A stretch of DNA of 64,000 bases, from contig NZ_NMZM01000006.1 in assembly GCF_002751875.1 (NCBI RefSeq), positions 124,001-188,000 on the forward strand, in the 5' to 3' direction. The notes below the pieces were generated by a model. It was given only the letters and a program-made list of their open reading frames with translations. It was not told the DNA's origin and searched no databases. Below are positions 17,272-26,167 of this stretch, one piece after another. Made by a program: the position numbers and the translations under genes. The DNA comes from Oceaniglobus indicus (GTDB taxonomy: Bacteria > Pseudomonadota > Alphaproteobacteria > Rhodobacterales > Rhodobacteraceae). Numbering within the stretch: position 1 is the stretch's first letter; each line of letters begins with the position of its first letter.

Positions 17272-17874
17272 ATGCAATTGTTCCATTCCGCCGCGTCGCC
17301 CTTTGTCCGCAAGGTCGTGGTGACGCTTCACGAAACCGGCCAGTTGGGCGATGTCGAACTGTTGAACGTGCAGACGACACCGATCAAGTCCGCGCCGGAA
17401 ATCCTGGCCCACAACCCCACCGGCAAGATCCCGGCCCTGACACGCCCCGACGGGCCCGCCCTGTATGACAGCCGCGTCATTTGCCGGTATCTCGACGCGC
17501 GCAAGGGCGCCAAACTGTATCCCGCAAGCCGGATCTGGGATGTCCTGACGCTGGAAGCGACGGGCGACGCGATCATGGATGCCACCGTCGCCATGACCTA
17601 TGAACGCCGGGTCCGCCCGGCCGAACAGCAGTCCGACGAATGGATCGAGGCACAATGGGCCAAGGCGGCACGCGCCATCTCGGCCCTGAACACCCGCTGG
17701 ATGAGCCACCTGTCCGGGCGGCTGGACATGGGGCACATCGCCATCGGCTGCGCGCTTGGCTATGTCGATCTGCGCCATGACGCGCGCGCATGGCGCAAGG
17801 GCAACGACGCGCTGGCGGCGTGGTATGAGCGGTTCGCCGAGCGCGAGTCGATGCGGGCGACGCATCCCGGCTGA
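17272..17874 (+). CDS. Glutathione S-transferase family protein
   Basis: 200 aa from the ATG preceded by GGAGACCCCC; an in-frame ATG five codons upstream lies before the ribosome-binding site. The thioredoxin-like N-domain (MQLFHSAASPFVRKVVV; ARKGAKLYPAS; NPTGKIPALTRPDGPALYDSRVI) and an all-helical C-domain (GHIAIGCALGYVDLR) are typical. The SPF motif with Ser near the start is the likely glutathione-activating site. The substrate cannot be told. It follows the PaiB-like gene and may share its transcript. Confidence 0.9.
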   Translation: MQLFHSAASPFVRKVVVTLHETGQLGDVELLNVQTTPIKSAPEILAHNPTGKIPALTRPDGPALYDSRVICRYLDARKGAKLYPASRIWDVLTLEATGDAIMDATVAMTYERRVRPAEQQSDEWIEAQWAKAARAISALNTRWMSHLSGRLDMGHIAIGCALGYVDLRHDARAWRKGNDALAAWYERFAERESMRATHPG

Positions 17875-17891
17875 GCCGGGCCGGATCGCAA

Positions 17892-17920
17892 GGGCGCCAC
17901 CGTCCATCCCGGTGTCGCCC
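17892..17920. terminator. Hairpin between convergent genes, possible terminator
   Basis: An 11-bp stem with one mismatch, GGGCGCCACCG pairing with CGGTGTCGCCC, lies between the convergent GST and DUF6151 genes. No T run follows on either strand, so it would be a weak or factor-dependent terminator. Confidence 0.35.
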
Positions 17921-17991
17921 CTCATCGCACGTTACGCTGTGACGGGAGGAATACGGCTACCTCCCTTCACGGGCGATCCCGCGAATGTGCC

Positions 17992-18582
17992 TCACTGTTG
18001 GCGGGGCGCTGGCGGCGGGGTCGGGCCGGCGATCGTGGGGGTGGCGACGGGGTGGCCCGCGCTGTCGAAGAACGGGTTTTTCCGCGCCTCTCCCGACAGA
18101 TAGGCGGCGATGCCACGGCGCAGCAATCCGCCGACCATGCGCGCCAGTCCCTTGTCCTTGCGGGGTGCACCGATCCCGGCCAGCGCGCTTTGGGTGAACC
18201 CGAGGGTGCGCACCGGCCCCAATGCCGTGTGATCGGCAAGGATCGGGCGCCACAGACCGGCAAACGGGATTCGCGACGACCCGGCGGTGTTCGCCAGCGG
18301 CGTGTCGCAGCAGGCGGCATACCAGCGATGCAGCCCCTTGGACGACAGCCGCAGACAGGCAATCCGTTCCGCGCCCCGGGTGATTTCGATCATTGCCGGC
18401 GTCGTCTGGAACAGGGGGCTGCCACCGCCCGGCAGCAAGTCATCGGCAACGCCCATGCGGTGCGCAAAGGCGCGGCAGTCCTTGCAATAGCAGACCAGAT
18501 GACATCCCGACGCCGCAGAGGCCCCGTGCAGGATACCTTGCAGCGCGCCGCAACGGCATGAAAACCCGATATCCGCGGCCAT
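17992..18582 (-). CDS. DUF6151 / GFA-like cysteine-rich protein
   Basis: 196 aa from an ATG with a CGGAGG ribosome-binding site. The N-terminus carries SCRCG and CYCKDCRAF, and a later ACCDTPLAN. This cysteine arrangement resembles the zinc-binding GFA fold (glutathione-dependent formaldehyde-activating enzyme family), and the overall protein matches what I recall as DUF6151. The C-terminal segment (ARKNPFFDSAGHPV) is also usual. A zinc protein is likely; the reaction is unknown. Confidence 0.7.
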   Translation of the reverse strand: MAADIGFSCRCGALQGILHGASAASGCHLVCYCKDCRAFAHRMGVADDLLPGGGSPLFQTTPAMIEITRGAERIACLRLSSKGLHRWYAACCDTPLANTAGSSRIPFAGLWRPILADHTALGPVRTLGFTQSALAGIGAPRKDKGLARMVGGLLRRGIAAYLSGEARKNPFFDSAGHPVATPTIAGPTPPPAPRQQ

Positions 18583-18633
18583 GGGGCGCCTCCGGTGCAG
18601 GGCGCGGGCGCGTTCGACGCCCGCGCCGCGTTC

Positions 18634-20067
18634 CTACAAACCCTTGGCGCGATACGCCGCCGCTACCCGCCCGATCGACACCAGGTAGGCGGCGGTGCGC
18701 AGATCGTCCACATCGCCGCGTTCGTGCCAGACCTCCTGCATGGCCTGGTAGGCGCCGCGCATCGTGTCATCCAACCCCGACCGGACCAGCTCCAGCTCGC
18801 CCGCGCCGCGCAGGTACTTCTGCTTGAAGCCGGGCGACAGGGTCCAGCCCAGTTCGCGGTCCCGCGACAGCCGTTCAAGTTCGTTGATCAGCAGTTCGTG
18901 GCGCGATTCCTCCTGCCGACGCTGCATCCGGCCGAAGCGGATGTGCGACAGGTTCTTCACCCATTCGAAATACGACACGGTGACGCCCCCCGCGTTGGCA
19001 TACATGTCGGGGATGATGACACAGCCCTTTTCGCGCAAGATCGCATCGGCGCCGGCGGTCACCGGACCGTTCGCCGCCTCGATGATCAGCGGCGCCTTGA
19101 TGCGGGCCGCGTTGCCCAGGTGGATGACACCTTCCAGCGCCGCCGGGATCAGGATGTCGCATTCGTGTTCCAGAACGCTGGCGCCATCCTCGACATGGGT
19201 GGCATCGGCGTAGCCCTTGACGCCGCCGTTCTGCATTATCCAGTGGCGCACCGCCTCGATGTCCAGCCCCTTGTCGGACAGCAGGGCGCCGTCGTGTTCG
19301 ATGACGGCGGTGATGCGACAGCCGTCATCCTCGCTCAGGAACTTGGCAGCATGGTAGCCGACGTTCCCCAGACCCTGGATGATGACGCGCTTGCCATCCA
19401 GCGTGCCGGAAAGCCCCGCCCTGGCCACGTCCTGCGGGTGGCGGAAGAACTCCTGCAACGCGTATTCCACCCCACGGCCCGTCGCCTCGATCCGGCCCTG
19501 GATGCCGCCGGCATGGGCCGGCTTGCCGGTCACGCAGGCCTTGGCGTTGATGTCGGTCGTGTTCATGCGCGCGTACTGGTCGGCGATCCACGCCATTTCC
19601 CGTTCACCGGTGCCCATGTCGGGGGCCGGAACGTTCTGGGACGGGTGGATCAGATCGCGCTTGGCCAGCTCATAGGCAAAGCGGCGGGTGATCCGCTCAA
19701 GCTCGTCTTCTTCATACTGGCGGGGGTCGATGCACAACCCGCCCTTGGAGCCGCCAAACGGCGTTTCGACCAGCGCACACTTGTATGTCATCAGGGCGGC
19801 CAGCGCCTCGACCTCGTCTTGGTTCACGCCCAGCGAATAGCGGATCCCACCCTTGACCGGCTCCATGTGTTCCGAATGGACCGATCGATAGCCGGTGAAC
19901 GTATGGATATCGCCGCGCAGACGCACCCCGAAGCGCACGGTATAGGTGGCGTTGCAGATCCTGATCTTTTCCTGAAGGCCGGGGCTGATATCCATGAGGG
20001 CGACGGCCCTGTTGAACATCAGGTCGACGGATTCACGAAAACTGGGTTCCCTGGCGTGGCTGATCAT
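18634..20067 (-). CDS. gdhA: Glu/Leu/Phe/Val dehydrogenase family protein (glutamate dehydrogenase)
   Basis: 477 aa from the ATG preceded by GGGAGGACAGA. It has the substrate-site motifs PVKGGIRYS, MTYKCALVETPFGGSKGG and GTGEREMAWIADQY, and a Rossmann segment VIIQGLGNVGYHAAKFL. IIEAANGPVT is also conserved. These fit glutamate dehydrogenases that interconvert glutamate and 2-oxoglutarate. The length and the HSEHMEPVKGG opening are those of the alphaproteobacterial single-domain type. Coenzyme preference is not clear. Leu or Phe dehydrogenase activity is less likely. Confidence 0.9.
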   Translation of the reverse strand: MISHAREPSFRESVDLMFNRAVALMDISPGLQEKIRICNATYTVRFGVRLRGDIHTFTGYRSVHSEHMEPVKGGIRYSLGVNQDEVEALAALMTYKCALVETPFGGSKGGLCIDPRQYEEDELERITRRFAYELAKRDLIHPSQNVPAPDMGTGEREMAWIADQYARMNTTDINAKACVTGKPAHAGGIQGRIEATGRGVEYALQEFFRHPQDVARAGLSGTLDGKRVIIQGLGNVGYHAAKFLSEDDGCRITAVIEHDGALLSDKGLDIEAVRHWIMQNGGVKGYADATHVEDGASVLEHECDILIPAALEGVIHLGNAARIKAPLIIEAANGPVTAGADAILREKGCVIIPDMYANAGGVTVSYFEWVKNLSHIRFGRMQRRQEESRHELLINELERLSRDRELGWTLSPGFKQKYLRGAGELELVRSGLDDTMRGAYQAMQEVWHERGDVDDLRTAAYLVSIGRVAAAYRAKGL

Positions 20068-20392
20068 TCTGTCCTCCCTCACGTGACCCCGAATCGGCCT
20101 GTCCTGGGCCCGATCCGGTCATGGTCGGACTTAACCATGAGTATCCGGTAAATAACACCGTGGAAGCGGTGATTCGAAAACCCGGCGGCTTTCGGGGTCG
20201 TTGGCGGCGGACGCGGGGGCGCCACATTTCCGTCGCCACGGGCCGAACAGTTACCGGCTGCCTTCCTGATTGTTTCGCATTTCGTGGGCCGTGTGGGCGC
20301 GAAAACCCATCCGCCACATTCCTGCCCCAATTCGGGCGTCACTCGAGAGACATGCAGTTAATTCAATGCAATTTCGATTGATGCGAGGCGCC
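20068..20392. other. Intergenic region between gdhA and the first Tad cassette
   Basis: About 325 bp between divergent genes. It must carry the gdhA promoter and the promoter of the first Tad-type cassette. I saw no terminator, operator palindrome or small gene that I could support. The cassette's first frame stays open back to 20270, but the extra N-terminus is not conserved-looking. Confidence 0.45.
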
Positions 20393-22087
20393 ATGCGGGA
20401 CAGATTGACGATCAAAGAGATACGGGAAACCATGATCGGGTCCGAAGAAGGCTCGATGACGATCCTGGCCCTGTTCCTGTTCATCTGCATGGTGCTGGTG
20501 GGCGGCATCGCCGTCGACATCATGATCTTCGAGAACAACCGCACCCGTCTTCAGAACCTCGGCGATCGCGCCGCCCTGGCCGCGTCGGACCTGGATCAGA
20601 CGATCCCGGCCCGCGACATCGTCACGAGTTATTTCGAAAAGGAAGGTCTGGGGGCGTCGCTCAAGGATGTGCAGGTCACCGAGGGCGTCAACCATCGGTC
20701 GGTGTCGGTCGAGACGGAGCAGTTTCAGAAAACGCTGTTCATGAACTTCATGGATCTGACGGGTGTCGACCAGTTGCGCCCGCATTCGTTTTCCGCCGCC
20801 ACCGAACTGAAGCAGGACATCGAGATCTCGCTGGTGCTCGACGTGTCGAACTCGATGAACTGGGCCAGCTCGGCCCCCGGCAGCACGTCCAAGCTGAACG
20901 ACCTGAAGGCCGCCGGAAAGCGGTTCATCGACACGATCTATGCCGGCGGAAACGCCGACCACGTCACCGTCAGCCTGATCCCCTATGCGACCCATGTGTC
21001 GGCCGGTCCGGTCATCCTGGAAGAGCTGGGCGTGACCCGCCAGCACGATTATTCGTCGTGCCTGTCGTTCACCGACGCCGATTTTGCCACATCCGAAATC
21101 CGGGCCGGCGACGTCTATGCGCACACCGCCCATTTCGACCAGTGGTATTCCTCCGAGGATCCGACACTGTTCGTCTGCCGTCCCGAGGAAGACCAGCGCG
21201 TGCGCCCCCTGCTGAGCGATCCCGAGGTCATCAAGCAGCACATCGACAACCTGACCGCCAACGGCAATACCTCGATCGAGATCGGGCTGAAGTGGGGTGC
21301 CGCGTTCCTCGATCCCAGCGCGCGGAATCTGACCCGGGCGCTGATCGACGAAGACGAGATCGACGCGATGCACGACAACCGTCCCTATGATTGGGACCGG
21401 GGCAACACGCAGAAATATGTCGTGGTCCTGACCGACGGCGTGAACACCGAACAGCAGGAAATCGCACCGGCCTATGCCAACGGCGCCTCGGGGGTCTATC
21501 GCTGGCGCCCGATCCCCGGTGCCGATTTCCAGTTCTATTCGTTCCGCGCCGACGAAGTGGGCGACGAAAACCGCAACGGCATCGCAAACGAAGTGCGCTA
21601 TTGGCATCCGGCCCGCACCATTCCTGCCGCGCCGGGCATCGCCAGACGGTCGTTTTCGGCCGGATACACCGCCCAGCCCTTCGGCGCGCCCGGCACCACC
21701 GCCGCGCAACCCTATGACCAGGCGATCGCGCCCGTCGAACTGGATTATGCCGACCTGTGGGCCGAGATGTCGGTGCGCCATTTCGCCTATTACTATGTGC
21801 GGGCCGAATCCGGGTCCAACAGCGTCTACAACCAGTTCCTGCGCGATGTCTGGTCGCCGGTGAACGGCCCCACCAAGGATGCGCGCCAGCTGCAACTGTG
21901 TGACCAGCTGCGCGACAAGGGCGCCACGATCTTCACCATCGGCTTCGAGGTGACGGACCATTCCGCCAACATCATGAGCCAGTGCGCCAGCACGCCGAAC
22001 TATTTCATCCGCGTGGTCGGCGACGATCTGGAGGCCGCATTCGACCAGATCGCCGCATCCATCACCAAGCTGAGGTTGACCCAATGA
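20393..22087 (+). CDS. TadG-like protein with VWA domain, cassette copy 1
   Basis: About 564 aa from the ATG after GAGGCGCC; ATGs at 20366 and 20381 are alternatives. A Tad/Flp-type N-terminus (SEEGSMTILALFLFICMVLVGGIAVDIM) gives one membrane helix. A von Willebrand A domain follows with the metal-site motif D150-V-S-N-S and GGNADHVTVSLIPYATHV, then TSIEIGLKWGAAFLDPS and VVLTDGVNTEQQE. TadG-type proteins serve in Tad pilus assembly or cell-surface adhesion. It is coupled by ATGA to a TadE-like gene. A paralogous cassette follows at 23373. No tadA, B or C gene is in the window. Confidence 0.85.
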   Translation: MRDRLTIKEIRETMIGSEEGSMTILALFLFICMVLVGGIAVDIMIFENNRTRLQNLGDRAALAASDLDQTIPARDIVTSYFEKEGLGASLKDVQVTEGVNHRSVSVETEQFQKTLFMNFMDLTGVDQLRPHSFSAATELKQDIEISLVLDVSNSMNWASSAPGSTSKLNDLKAAGKRFIDTIYAGGNADHVTVSLIPYATHVSAGPVILEELGVTRQHDYSSCLSFTDADFATSEIRAGDVYAHTAHFDQWYSSEDPTLFVCRPEEDQRVRPLLSDPEVIKQHIDNLTANGNTSIEIGLKWGAAFLDPSARNLTRALIDEDEIDAMHDNRPYDWDRGNTQKYVVVLTDGVNTEQQEIAPAYANGASGVYRWRPIPGADFQFYSFRADEVGDENRNGIANEVRYWHPARTIPAAPGIARRSFSAGYTAQPFGAPGTTAAQPYDQAIAPVELDYADLWAEMSVRHFAYYYVRAESGSNSVYNQFLRDVWSPVNGPTKDARQLQLCDQLRDKGATIFTIGFEVTDHSANIMSQCASTPNYFIRVVGDDLEAAFDQIAASITKLRLTQ

Positions 22088-22626
22088 CACCTTTCCTGTC
22101 CCCCCTGCTGCGGCGTCTTGGATTGATGCGTCGCGACGAAGACGGCACCGCCACTGTCGAGTTCATCCTGCTGGTGACGCCGGTCGTGTGGATGTTCATG
22201 TCGGGGGCCGAAGCGGGCCTGCTGAACATGCGCCATGCCATGCTGGAACGCGGCACCGACATGGCCGTGCGCGCCGTGCGCATCAACCCGCGCACCCCGC
22301 CGACCCATGCCGAGATCAAGCAGATGGTCTGTGACCAGGCGCTGTTGCTGCCCGATTGCATGAACAGCGTGATGGTCGAACTGCGCACCGTGGCCCGCAG
22401 CGACTGGGCGACCATCAGCGCCGATGCCGAATGCGTCGACCGCGCCGACCCGGTCAAGCCGATGACGCGCTATGTTCCGGGCAAGCCGGGCGAGTTGATG
22501 CTGGTGCGGGCCTGCTTCAAGGCCAGGCCGATCTTCCCGACCACCGGTCTGGGGCTGATGATGCCCAAGGATGCCTCCGGCGATTATGCCGCCATTTCCA
22601 CCTCGGCCTTCGTGAACGAGCCCTGA
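22084..22626 (+). CDS. TadE-like pseudopilin, cassette copy 1
   Basis: 180 aa. The N-terminus holds a TadE-type segment, DEDGTATVEFILLVTPVVW, with a Gly followed by Glu at +5, the pattern cleaved by prepilin peptidase, then one hydrophobic helix. A second segment, MRHAMLERGTDMAVRAVR, is typical of TadE. Conserved cysteines are in MVCDQALLLPDCM. It overlaps the VWA gene by 4 bp. Its equivalent in the second cassette shares the pattern QAMLERSMDIAVRQLR and DEALLIPDCM. Confidence 0.83.
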   Translation: MTPFLSPLLRRLGLMRRDEDGTATVEFILLVTPVVWMFMSGAEAGLLNMRHAMLERGTDMAVRAVRINPRTPPTHAEIKQMVCDQALLLPDCMNSVMVELRTVARSDWATISADAECVDRADPVKPMTRYVPGKPGELMLVRACFKARPIFPTTGLGLMMPKDASGDYAAISTSAFVNEP

Positions 22627-22639
22627 GAGGACCAGAACG

Positions 22640-23200
22640 ATGAAAAACCGAACCTTCCTGAACCGCTTCGTACGCGACACCGAGGGCAGCTATTCGATCG
22701 AGACGATCCTGTTGTTGCCGATGCTGGCCTGGGCGATCCTTGCGTTCTTCAGCTATTTCGACGGGCTGCGCCTTGCCAATGTGAACATCAAGGCGGCGCA
22801 CACGATATCCGATGTGCTGTCGCGCGAAACGGCGCCGATCGGCGATTCCTACGTGGACGGCACCGATCGGCTGCTGAAATTCCTGGTCAACCGGCCCTAT
22901 GACACCAGCCTGCGCATTTCGGTGTATCGCTATGACGGCGAGGACCGGCAGTTCGATCTGGTGTGGTCCAAGGCCCGCGGCCTGAAAACCGCACTGGACG
23001 ACACGGCAACCGCGGCGGTGTCGCAGCGGCTTCCGGTCACGGCCAACGGCGACACGGTGATCGTCGTCGAGACATGGATGGATTACGTTCCGCCCTTCGT
23101 CATGGGGCTGTCCGAAACCACGTTGTACAACTTCGTCGTGACCAGCCCACGCTTTGCGCCGCAACTGAAATGGGACGACGGACACGGCACCATCAGCTGA
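22640..23200 (+). CDS. TadE/TadF-like pseudopilin, cassette copy 1
   Basis: 186 aa, start preceded by GAGAGGACC. It opens with a prepilin-like region DTEGSYSIETILLLPML (Gly then Glu at +5) and a hydrophobic helix. Later parts, AAHTISDVLSR, VIVVETWMDYVPPF and VVTSPRFAPQLKW, are repeated almost unchanged in the second-cassette paralogue. It is the last gene of the first cassette, 26 bp before a strong terminator. A minor pseudopilin role in a Tad-type machine is inferred from the pair with the TadE-like gene. Confidence 0.8.
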   Translation: MKNRTFLNRFVRDTEGSYSIETILLLPMLAWAILAFFSYFDGLRLANVNIKAAHTISDVLSRETAPIGDSYVDGTDRLLKFLVNRPYDTSLRISVYRYDGEDRQFDLVWSKARGLKTALDDTATAAVSQRLPVTANGDTVIVVETWMDYVPPFVMGLSETTLYNFVVTSPRFAPQLKWDDGHGTIS

Positions 23201-23225
23201 CCCATCACCCACCTGACGACACGTG

Positions 23226-23252
23226 AAACGGCCCCGAATTGGGGCCGTTTTT
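23226..23252 (+). terminator. Intrinsic terminator after Tad cassette 1
   Basis: A perfect 10-bp stem (AAACGGCCCC with GGGGCCGTTT, 5-nt loop GAATT) followed by Ts. It ends the first three-gene cassette and separates it from the second, so the two copies are probably independent transcription units. Confidence 0.9.
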
Positions 23253-23372
23253 GGTTTGAGATGCCTAAATTGCATCCGAAATGTCCCGATTTCGCCCCAT
23301 TGAGAGCACACCGAGAGCCTAGAAAACTATCGAGGTTCTACGGGGACCGCCGTGAAACAAGGGGTTTGACGA

Positions 23373-24998
23373 ATGACCAGAACGAACGGGAGTGGCGCTT
23401 TCCCGATCAGCGTCGACAAGACAGGTCAGAGAAGGCGCTGCTTGTCGTTCAGTGACGACGAAAGCGGCTCGATGATCATCTTCGGCCTGTATCTGTTCAT
23501 GGCGATCCTGCTGATCGGCGGCATTTCGGTCGATGTCATGCGGAACGAGTTCGAGCGGCTGAAGTTGCAGAACACGGTGGATACCGCGGTTCTGGCCGCC
23601 GCCGACCTGGACCAGAGGCTGGACCCCGAATCGGTGGTGCGCGATCACTTCTCCAAGGCGGGCCTGGGCGAGCAGCTGAACACCGTCTCGGTCAGCGAGA
23701 ACATCAATTCGCGCACGGTCACCGCAACATCGTCGATCGATGTGAACACCTTGTTCATCAACGCCCTCGGCGTATCGTCGTTGTCGGCCATGTCGTCGGG
23801 CACCGCCCGCGAAGACATCAGCGACATCGAGATCTCGCTTGTGCTGGATATCTCCGGCTCCATGGGCAGCTACGGACGCATGGCCAACATGCAGGACGCG
23901 GCCAACCATTTCATCGACACGGTCCTGTCGGACGAGCGCAGCATATCTTCGGGTGGCGAAGTGTCGCTTTCCATCGTGCCCTATTCCACCCAGGTGAACA
24001 TGGGGCCGGACGTTCTGGATGAAATGAACCTTTGGATGCGGAACCCGTATTCGAACTGTGTCGATCTGGAATCACAGGATTTCGACAACACGGCCGTTCC
24101 CACCGCATGGCGCCGTCAGACAGGCCACTTCGACCCGTTCTCGCGCACCAGCCCGCCGTCCAGCCTTGTCTGCCGCACCGACAGCGGCGCCCAGGCCACG
24201 ACGATCACCGAGAACAAGTCGCTTCTGAAATCGCAGATCAATGCGCTGTCACCGGGCGGCAATACGTCAATCGATATCGGGCTGAAGTGGGGTGCGGCGC
24301 TTCTGGATCCGTCGTTCCGCGACATCGCCGACGAAATGATCGAGAACGACAGGATCGACGACGTCTTCGACGGCCGTCCCTATGATTACAACCGCCCCAA
24401 CAGCATGAAGGTGCTGGTCGTCATGACCGACGGCGAGAACACGACCCAATACACGCTGAACGATGCCTACAACCAGGGCGACAGCGATGTCTGGGGCCGC
24501 CAATACAGCAACGGCACCTGGCGCTATAGCGTGAACGCCCAGGAATACCGCAATCAGGATCGCGACAGCACCTGGTGGGAGGATTGGTATCTGCCCCGCT
24601 ATGACGCCTGGAGCAACAGCCGCGACGGCGGAGACAGCGACTCGAACAGGCTGAGCTATCAGGAACTCTGGGCCAACATGTCGATCGGCTATAACGCCTA
24701 TTACAACTGGTATCGTCAGTACAACAACGCCAACACCTACTATGACTGGTATTACGCGCCCTATTCGACCGTCTCGGCCCAGACCAAGGACAACCGGATG
24801 CGCCAGATCTGTGCCGCGGCCAAGGATCAGGGCATCCTGGTGTTCAGCGTCGCGTTCGAGATCGACGACGACGATGCGATCCTGCTCAGGGAATGTGCCT
24901 CGTCCCCGAACCACTATTTCGACGTGGATGGCAGCGACATCGTCTATGCCTTCTCGGCCATCGCGAGCACGATCAACCAACTGAGGCTGGTGCAATGA
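23373..24998 (+). CDS. TadG-like VWA protein, cassette copy 2, with Tyr/Trp-rich segment
   Basis: 541 aa. It is paralogous to the gene at 20393: a Tad-type membrane helix (DESGSMIIFGLYLFMAILLI), a VWA domain with D159-I-S-G-S, then TSIDIGLKWGAALLDPS and VVMTDGENTTQY. Between about residues 368 and 467 it carries a segment very rich in Tyr, Trp, Asn and Asp (YNAYYNWYRQYNNANTYYDW), absent from copy 1, which instead has a Pro/Ala-rich stretch there. The family role is pilus or surface assembly. It is coupled by ATGA to the next gene. Confidence 0.85.
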   Translation: MTRTNGSGAFPISVDKTGQRRRCLSFSDDESGSMIIFGLYLFMAILLIGGISVDVMRNEFERLKLQNTVDTAVLAAADLDQRLDPESVVRDHFSKAGLGEQLNTVSVSENINSRTVTATSSIDVNTLFINALGVSSLSAMSSGTAREDISDIEISLVLDISGSMGSYGRMANMQDAANHFIDTVLSDERSISSGGEVSLSIVPYSTQVNMGPDVLDEMNLWMRNPYSNCVDLESQDFDNTAVPTAWRRQTGHFDPFSRTSPPSSLVCRTDSGAQATTITENKSLLKSQINALSPGGNTSIDIGLKWGAALLDPSFRDIADEMIENDRIDDVFDGRPYDYNRPNSMKVLVVMTDGENTTQYTLNDAYNQGDSDVWGRQYSNGTWRYSVNAQEYRNQDRDSTWWEDWYLPRYDAWSNSRDGGDSDSNRLSYQELWANMSIGYNAYYNWYRQYNNANTYYDWYYAPYSTVSAQTKDNRMRQICAAAKDQGILVFSVAFEIDDDDAILLRECASSPNHYFDVDGSDIVYAFSAIASTINQLRLVQ

Positions 24999-25537
24999 TG
25001 ATGATGAACAAGCTCAAACTCGGCCTGGCGAAATTCCGGTCCGATACCTCCGGCGTCGCATCGATCGAATTCGCCCTGATGTTTCCGATCATGATCTCGA
25101 TCTTCCTGATGTCCGCCGAAATGGGCGTGATCCAGTTGCGCCAGGCCATGCTGGAGCGGTCGATGGACATCGCGGTACGCCAGTTGCGGATCGGAAATCC
25201 CGACTTTCGCAACCCCGAAGTCCTGATGCAGGCGGTCTGCGACGAGGCGCTGCTGATCCCCGACTGCATGAACAACATGAACCTGGAAATGGCGCCGGTC
25301 GATGCACGCAAGTTCAACTACGCCCAGGGCACCCCGGAATGCGTGACCCGCAAGCGCACGGCCAACCCGGTCATCAGCTACAAGGCGGGGGCCAACAACG
25401 AAACGATGCTTCTGCGCTTCTGCATCGTGCACGATCCGCTGTTTCCGGCCATCGGCCTTGGCAAGATCCTGCCGCAGGCCAGCGATGGTGGATACCGGAT
25501 GATTGCGACAACCCTTTTCGTGAATGAGCCGAAATGA
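24995..25537 (+). CDS. TadE-like pseudopilin, cassette copy 2
   Basis: 180 aa starting at a run of four ATG codons that overlaps the VWA stop. The TadE-type segment is DTSGVASIEFALMFPIM with Gly and Glu at +5, then RQAMLERSMDIAVRQLR. It ends ATTLFVNEPK, closely like copy 1 (ISTSAFVNEP). It is also coupled by ATGA to the following gene, unlike copy 1, where a 13-bp gap separates the two pseudopilins. Same inferred role as the first copy. Confidence 0.83.
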   Translation: MMMMNKLKLGLAKFRSDTSGVASIEFALMFPIMISIFLMSAEMGVIQLRQAMLERSMDIAVRQLRIGNPDFRNPEVLMQAVCDEALLIPDCMNNMNLEMAPVDARKFNYAQGTPECVTRKRTANPVISYKAGANNETMLLRFCIVHDPLFPAIGLGKILPQASDGGYRMIATTLFVNEPK

Positions 25538-26157
25538 TGACATTCAGCCAAATCCGTCGCATGCTGCGCCGCTTCCGCAAGGACACGGACGGCAGCTATT
25601 CCATCGAGACGGCGATGATCGTTCCGCTTCTGCTCTGGGGGATGCTGGCCACCTATACCTTCGTGGACAGCTATCGCATCCAGGCGCTCAACCTGCGTGC
25701 CACCTATACGATCAGCGACCTGCTGACGCGACAGTGGAACCCGGTCGATGGCAAGTTCATCACCGGCGCAGGGAAATTCTATGAATTCCTGACCAACGAC
25801 AGCCACGACACCGCCCTGCGCGTGACTGTCGTCTATTGGGACGAACCCAGCAAGTCACACAAGCTGGTCTGGTCGCAGGCGCGGGGCGACGGGCCCAGCG
25901 CGATCCGGCAATCCGATCTCGGGGCGATGGCCGACACGATCCCGACCCTGGCCAACGCCGACAGCGCGATCATCGTGGATACGTGGATGACCTATGAACC
26001 GCCATTCAACGTTGGCATCCCGACCACGCAATTCCGAAACCGCGTCGTAACTTCGCCCCGGTTCGTGCCGCAGCTTCAGTGGTCCGACGGAAACCCCGGC
26101 GATTACGTCAATGACGAGGATCACGACGACAACAACGGCGGCGGCGGCAGCATCTGA
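25534..26157 (+). CDS. TadE/TadF-like pseudopilin, cassette copy 2
   Basis: 207 aa. It opens with DTDGSYSIETAMIVPLL (prepilin-like Gly/Glu+5), then YTISDLLTRQW. It repeats copy 1 at IIVDTWMTYEPPF and VVTSPRFVPQLQW. The C-terminus is extended by about 20 residues rich in Asp, Asn and Gly (DEDHDDNNGGGGSI). The gene converges on a short gene of unknown function with only 10 bp between the stops. Confidence 0.8.
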   Translation: MMTFSQIRRMLRRFRKDTDGSYSIETAMIVPLLLWGMLATYTFVDSYRIQALNLRATYTISDLLTRQWNPVDGKFITGAGKFYEFLTNDSHDTALRVTVVYWDEPSKSHKLVWSQARGDGPSAIRQSDLGAMADTIPTLANADSAIIVDTWMTYEPPFNVGIPTTQFRNRVVTSPRFVPQLQWSDGNPGDYVNDEDHDDNNGGGGSI

Positions 26158-26167
26158 TCCGCAGGGA

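Noticed and set aside
20270-20392. Longer N-terminus for the first TadG-like protein
   Set aside because: The extra 41 codons have no family likeness and the ribosome-binding site favours a start near 20393.
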